From positions 1-6,566 of the forward strand of contig JAICVE010000160.1 of the NCBI GenBank assembly GCA_025935475.1: a stretch of 6,566 bases of DNA, in the 5' to 3' direction. The notes below the pieces were generated by a model that saw only the letters and a list, made by a program, of their open reading frames with translations, was not told the DNA's origin and searched no databases. This stretch comes from Nitrospira sp. (GTDB lineage Bacteria > Nitrospirota > Nitrospiria > Nitrospirales > Nitrospiraceae). How positions within the stretch are numbered: position 1 is the first letter of the stretch; each line of letters starts with the position of its first letter. Positions 4,554 through 6,566 of this stretch are shown piece by piece. The translations under genes were made by a program, and so were the position numbers.

Positions 4554-6082
4554 GCTGGTGCCCCCGGTTTGGTCAGGCGCAGGATAAACCGTACAGTCGT
4601 ACCTTTCTTGATTTCGCTTTCGATCCAAATCCTGCCTCCGTGCGCTTCGACGACTTTTTTGGCTAAAGCCAACCCCAACCCGCTGCCTGGCACCGAATGG
4701 CGGGATTTTGTGCTGCCTTGATAAAAGCGCTCAAAAATATGCGGCAGTTCGTCGGTTGGGATGCCGGGCCCTACGTCGGACACCGCGACTTCAAGGACAC
4801 CCGCCTTGTTGTCCGATTTCATTTGTGTCTTGACGATGCCTCCCTCCGGGCTGAACTTCAGGGCATTTGATAGCAAATTGTCCATGACTTGCTCAATACG
4901 AATTGCATCCGCTTTAACCCACACGCGCTGGGCGGGAGATTCGACGACAAGTTGGACATGCTTCGCGTCGGCCAAGAGGCGGATTTTATTGACCGACATG
5001 TCGGTGATTCGCTTCAAATCCGTGGGGACGATCCGGTATTCCATCATACCGGCGTCCATCTTTGACAGATCCAGAATGGTGGAGATCAACGTGATGAGCC
5101 GCCGGCTGCTGTCCGCCATAATGCGCAGCGTCGTCCGCTGCTCCTGGGACAACGGACCAGGAATCTCATCCAGCAATAGATGGGTGCCTTCCTGAATCGA
5201 GGCCATGGGCGTGCGTAATTCGTGTGAGACGTGGGCCAGAAACTCGCCCTTCATGTCATCCAGTTCTTGAAGCTTGCCGCCCATCCAATTCACCGTATCC
5301 ACCAAATCCCGCAGTTCGCTGGGCGCCCTGATGTTCAACGACGCCCGAAAATTCCCCTGCCCGATCTGCTTGATGTGACTTTGGAGTTGACGCAGCGGTC
5401 GAAGGATGGTGTAGCTCGCAATACCTGCCAGTCCAACGCCGACAACCAGGGCCAGCAGCACCAGTTGCTCGGTGATGGCCTCCGCCTGAGCTGAGCTTTC
5501 GCGTGAACGGCTGACGCCTGCGCTGATGACACCTTCATGATAATCCACGTAATGGTCGAGCGAGGAGGTCATGTGGTCCATCACTTCATTGCGGCGCGCT
5601 TCATACTCGGGAGAGACTGAGGCGGGAGTGCTGGCGGCGTTTTCCAACTCAGTATGAAAAAGCGCGAGCCGGTCCTGCTGATAGCGCAGCGCCTGTTCCA
5701 GGAGTTGGCGCCCTTCGGGGGATGTATCCTGCCGTAGAAGATTTTCGATCCCTCGGTGGAATTCTTCCACTTCTTCGTCGAAGTGCTGAAGGAACGTCGG
5801 ATCGCGGACGGCCAGATACTTTTTCTCACTGTTGAGCTGGTTAAAGGCTACCGCTTGAACGTGCTTAGCCTGCTCAATGGCCGGATAATGTTGGGAGGCG
5901 AGCGTCGTACTCAATGCAGACAATTGCCGCAGCTGAAATAAGGCGTAAAAGTTCACGCCGGCCATCACCACGATAATAAGCAGGGATGTCAGGACAATGC
6001 GCCAGAAAATCGACAAACGCACGAGCGAAGCTCCCTGTGAGACCTCTAATAATGAGGGCACTTTAGGTGTAGGTAAATCCAT
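4550..6082 (-). CDS. glrK: Membrane sensor histidine kinase, GlrK/QseE-like
   Basis: This 510-residue inner-membrane kinase has a first TM segment (about 26-48), a mostly helical periplasmic domain (about 49-205), a second TM segment (about 206-227), a HAMP linker (about 226-280), and a HisKA domain with H287 in FLAHVSHELRTPMASI. The HATPase has an N box at N402/N406 (DNLLSNALKFSPEGG), a G1 box SDVGPGIP (D436), an F box IFERFYQG, and a G2 box GSGLGLAL (466-473). All catalytic elements are intact. It should autophosphorylate H287 and pass the phosphate to D54 of the regulator at 3759-2341. E. coli GlrK is similar in layout. The ATG at 6082 has only a poor ribosome site. A GTG at 6022 (residue V21) is preceded by AGGGAG eight bases upstream and would begin VRLSIFWRIV just before the first TM segment, so the true N-terminus may be 20 residues shorter. 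Confidence 0.93.
   Translation of the reverse strand: MDLPTPKVPSLLEVSQGASLVRLSIFWRIVLTSLLIIVVMAGVNFYALFQLRQLSALSTTLASQHYPAIEQAKHVQAVAFNQLNSEKKYLAVRDPTFLQHFDEEVEEFHRGIENLLRQDTSPEGRQLLEQALRYQQDRLALFHTELENAASTPASVSPEYEARRNEVMDHMTSSLDHYVDYHEGVISAGVSRSRESSAQAEAITEQLVLLALVVGVGLAGIASYTILRPLRQLQSHIKQIGQGNFRASLNIRAPSELRDLVDTVNWMGGKLQELDDMKGEFLAHVSHELRTPMASIQEGTHLLLDEIPGPLSQEQRTTLRIMADSSRRLITLISTILDLSKMDAGMMEYRIVPTDLKRITDMSVNKIRLLADAKHVQLVVESPAQRVWVKADAIRIEQVMDNLLSNALKFSPEGGIVKTQMKSDNKAGVLEVAVSDVGPGIPTDELPHIFERFYQGSTKSRHSVPGSGLGLALAKKVVEAHGGRIWIESEIKKGTTVRFILRLTKPGAPA
6031..6036 (-). promoter_or_regulatory. Shine-Dalgarno supporting an alternative GTG start of the kinase
   Basis: CTCCCT on the + strand reads AGGGAG on the minus strand, eight bases before an in-frame GTG (6022-6020). 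This is better placed than anything before the ATG at 6082, where the nearest purine-rich string (GAGAG) is more than ten bases away. Confidence 0.4.
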
Positions 6083-6102
6083 ACACTAATTTCATCTCTC
6101 AC

Positions 6103-6174
6103 TCAAGAGTTAAACTGCATCGCCAACCGGCCGAACACGATAGTCTCCTTGGTCATCAAAGGCAGACGGTCCAT
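6103..6174 (-). CDS. Possible 23-residue leader peptide or gene remnant upstream of the kinase
   Basis: An ATG at 6174 is preceded directly by AGGCGGAG and opens a 23-codon frame ending in TGA at 6105-6103, 20 bases before the kinase ATG. The peptide contains TKETIVFGRLAMQFN, which reads like a piece of ordinary protein rather than random codons, and codon choice matches the operon. The spacing of the purine-rich string is too tight for a normal ribosome site. It could be a leader peptide, a conserved small ORF, or the truncated N-terminus of a lost gene. No family is assigned. Confidence 0.25.
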   Translation of the reverse strand: MDRLPLMTKETIVFGRLAMQFNS

Positions 6175-6199
6175 CTCCGCCTGTGCTCAGGACTTTGAC

Positions 6200-6221
6200 G
6201 AACCAATAACTCTATTGGTTC
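6200..6221 (-). terminator. 9-bp hairpin spanning the stop codon of the right-edge membrane gene
   Basis: GAACCAATA (6200-6208) and TATTGGTTC (6213-6221) pair perfectly around a four-base loop ACTC, and the TAG stop (6214-6212) straddles the loop and the right arm. No U-run follows on the minus strand, so this is a weak or Rho-assisted terminator candidate separating the membrane gene from the kinase operon. Confidence 0.4.
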
Positions 6222-6566
6222 CCCTTGGACTGCGAGGCGAATTGTCGCTGACGATGGGAGGATCGAGATAGTGATGCAAAGAGGTGGCCACGAAACAGGA
6301 GTATCGACACGGCCAGGGGCGGTGTGAACAGTACGATGAGGTACTGAGCCAACTCAGGGCCGACGCCGAGCGACGACAACCAACTACCAAGAATCGTAAA
6401 AGGAAAAATCAGAATTTGTGAAAAATCCAATCCTGCGCCTCTTCCTACCCGGTGCGAGAGGAGAAAAAATGACGTAAGACCTCCCGGCGCCGCGACGAGA
6501 GGCAGCAGGAGGACGACCATGGGCAAGAACCATTCGATCCAGTTCTCCAGCACAAAGTCGTAGGCA
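6212..6566 (-). CDS. Membrane protein of unknown function, probably cut by right window edge
   Basis: The frame is open from the window edge. A GTG at 6553 would give 113 residues, but it has no ribosome site, and four in-frame codons (AYDF) precede it without a stop, so the gene probably starts outside the window. Measured from that GTG, hydrophobic segments at about 8-32 (WFLPMVVLLLPLVAAPGGLT), 46-60 and 69-88 (AQYLIVLFTPPLAVSILLF) suggest two or three membrane helices. A Ser/Arg/Gln-rich basic tail (about 94-113) is likely cytoplasmic. I do not recognise the family. It is on the same strand as the kinase operon, 129 bases upstream of it, with a hairpin at its stop, so co-transcription is possible but not shown. 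Confidence 0.65.
   Translation of the reverse strand, partial: AYDFVLENWIEWFLPMVVLLLPLVAAPGGLTSFFLLSHRVGRGAGLDFSQILIFPFTILGSWLSSLGVGPELAQYLIVLFTPPLAVSILLFRGHLFASLSRSSHRQRQFASQSKGNQ

Noticed and set aside
4992..5005. 14-bp perfect palindrome ACCGACATGTCGGT
   Set aside because: It lies inside the kinase coding sequence, and about 0.4 such palindromes are expected by chance in a window of this size.
6083..6566. Sigma-54 promoter or GlrR-type TGTC-N10-GACA site upstream of the kinase operon
   Set aside because: Scanning by eye for GG-N10-GC with TTGC, and for TGTC-N10-GACA, found no acceptable match.
1..6566. CRISPR array, tRNA, rRNA, transposase or phage genes
   Set aside because: No regularly spaced repeats, cloverleaf-like sequence, DDE/HUH motifs or phage protein signatures were seen.

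Overview
The window is bacterial and is dominated by two-component signalling genes. From left to right on the + strand it holds: the first 36 codons of a minus-strand lipoprotein cut by the left edge; a 303-base divergent gap with several inverted repeats; a plus-strand stand-alone receiver protein; a 426-base convergent gap with two perfect DnaA-box sequences; a minus-strand receiver-like protein whose phospho-accepting Asp is replaced by Glu; a weakly coding stretch with one possible small membrane protein; a three-gene minus-strand operon (histidine kinase, lipoprotein, sigma-54 response regulator); and a minus-strand membrane protein running off the right edge.

The core is the operon at 6082 to 2341, read right to left. 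It has the same gene order and domain types as glrK-yfhG(qseG)-glrR of enterobacteria: a membrane HAMP/HisKA/HATPase kinase, a coiled-coil lipoprotein whose start overlaps the kinase stop (ATGA), and a REC-AAA+-Fis activator. The Fis helix-turn-helix has the GlrR-style AGR-x-R-x-x-FYK form. The inferred circuit is as follows. The lipoprotein and the kinase's roughly 155-residue periplasmic domain sense an envelope signal. The kinase then phosphorylates D54 of the regulator, which drives sigma-54 promoters. The regulator carries GAFTSA in place of GAFTGA in its sigma-54 contact loop.

The two free-standing receivers face each other across the DnaA-box gap. One (414-821) has a full set of receiver residues. 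The other (1248-1721) lacks both the second pocket acid and the acceptor Asp, so it looks like a pseudo-receiver.

Sample counts put GC near 44% in the pseudo-receiver gene and near 58-68% in parts of the operon, so the left third may have a different history. Gene style and GC fit a Nitrospira-like bacterium or a deltaproteobacterial relative, but no marker gene is present and this placement is an inference. There is no tRNA, rRNA, CRISPR array, transposase or clear att site. I found no convincing wholly new system. The best leads are the DnaA-box cluster, the Glu-for-Asp receiver, the GAFTSA activator, and small ORFs next to the operon.
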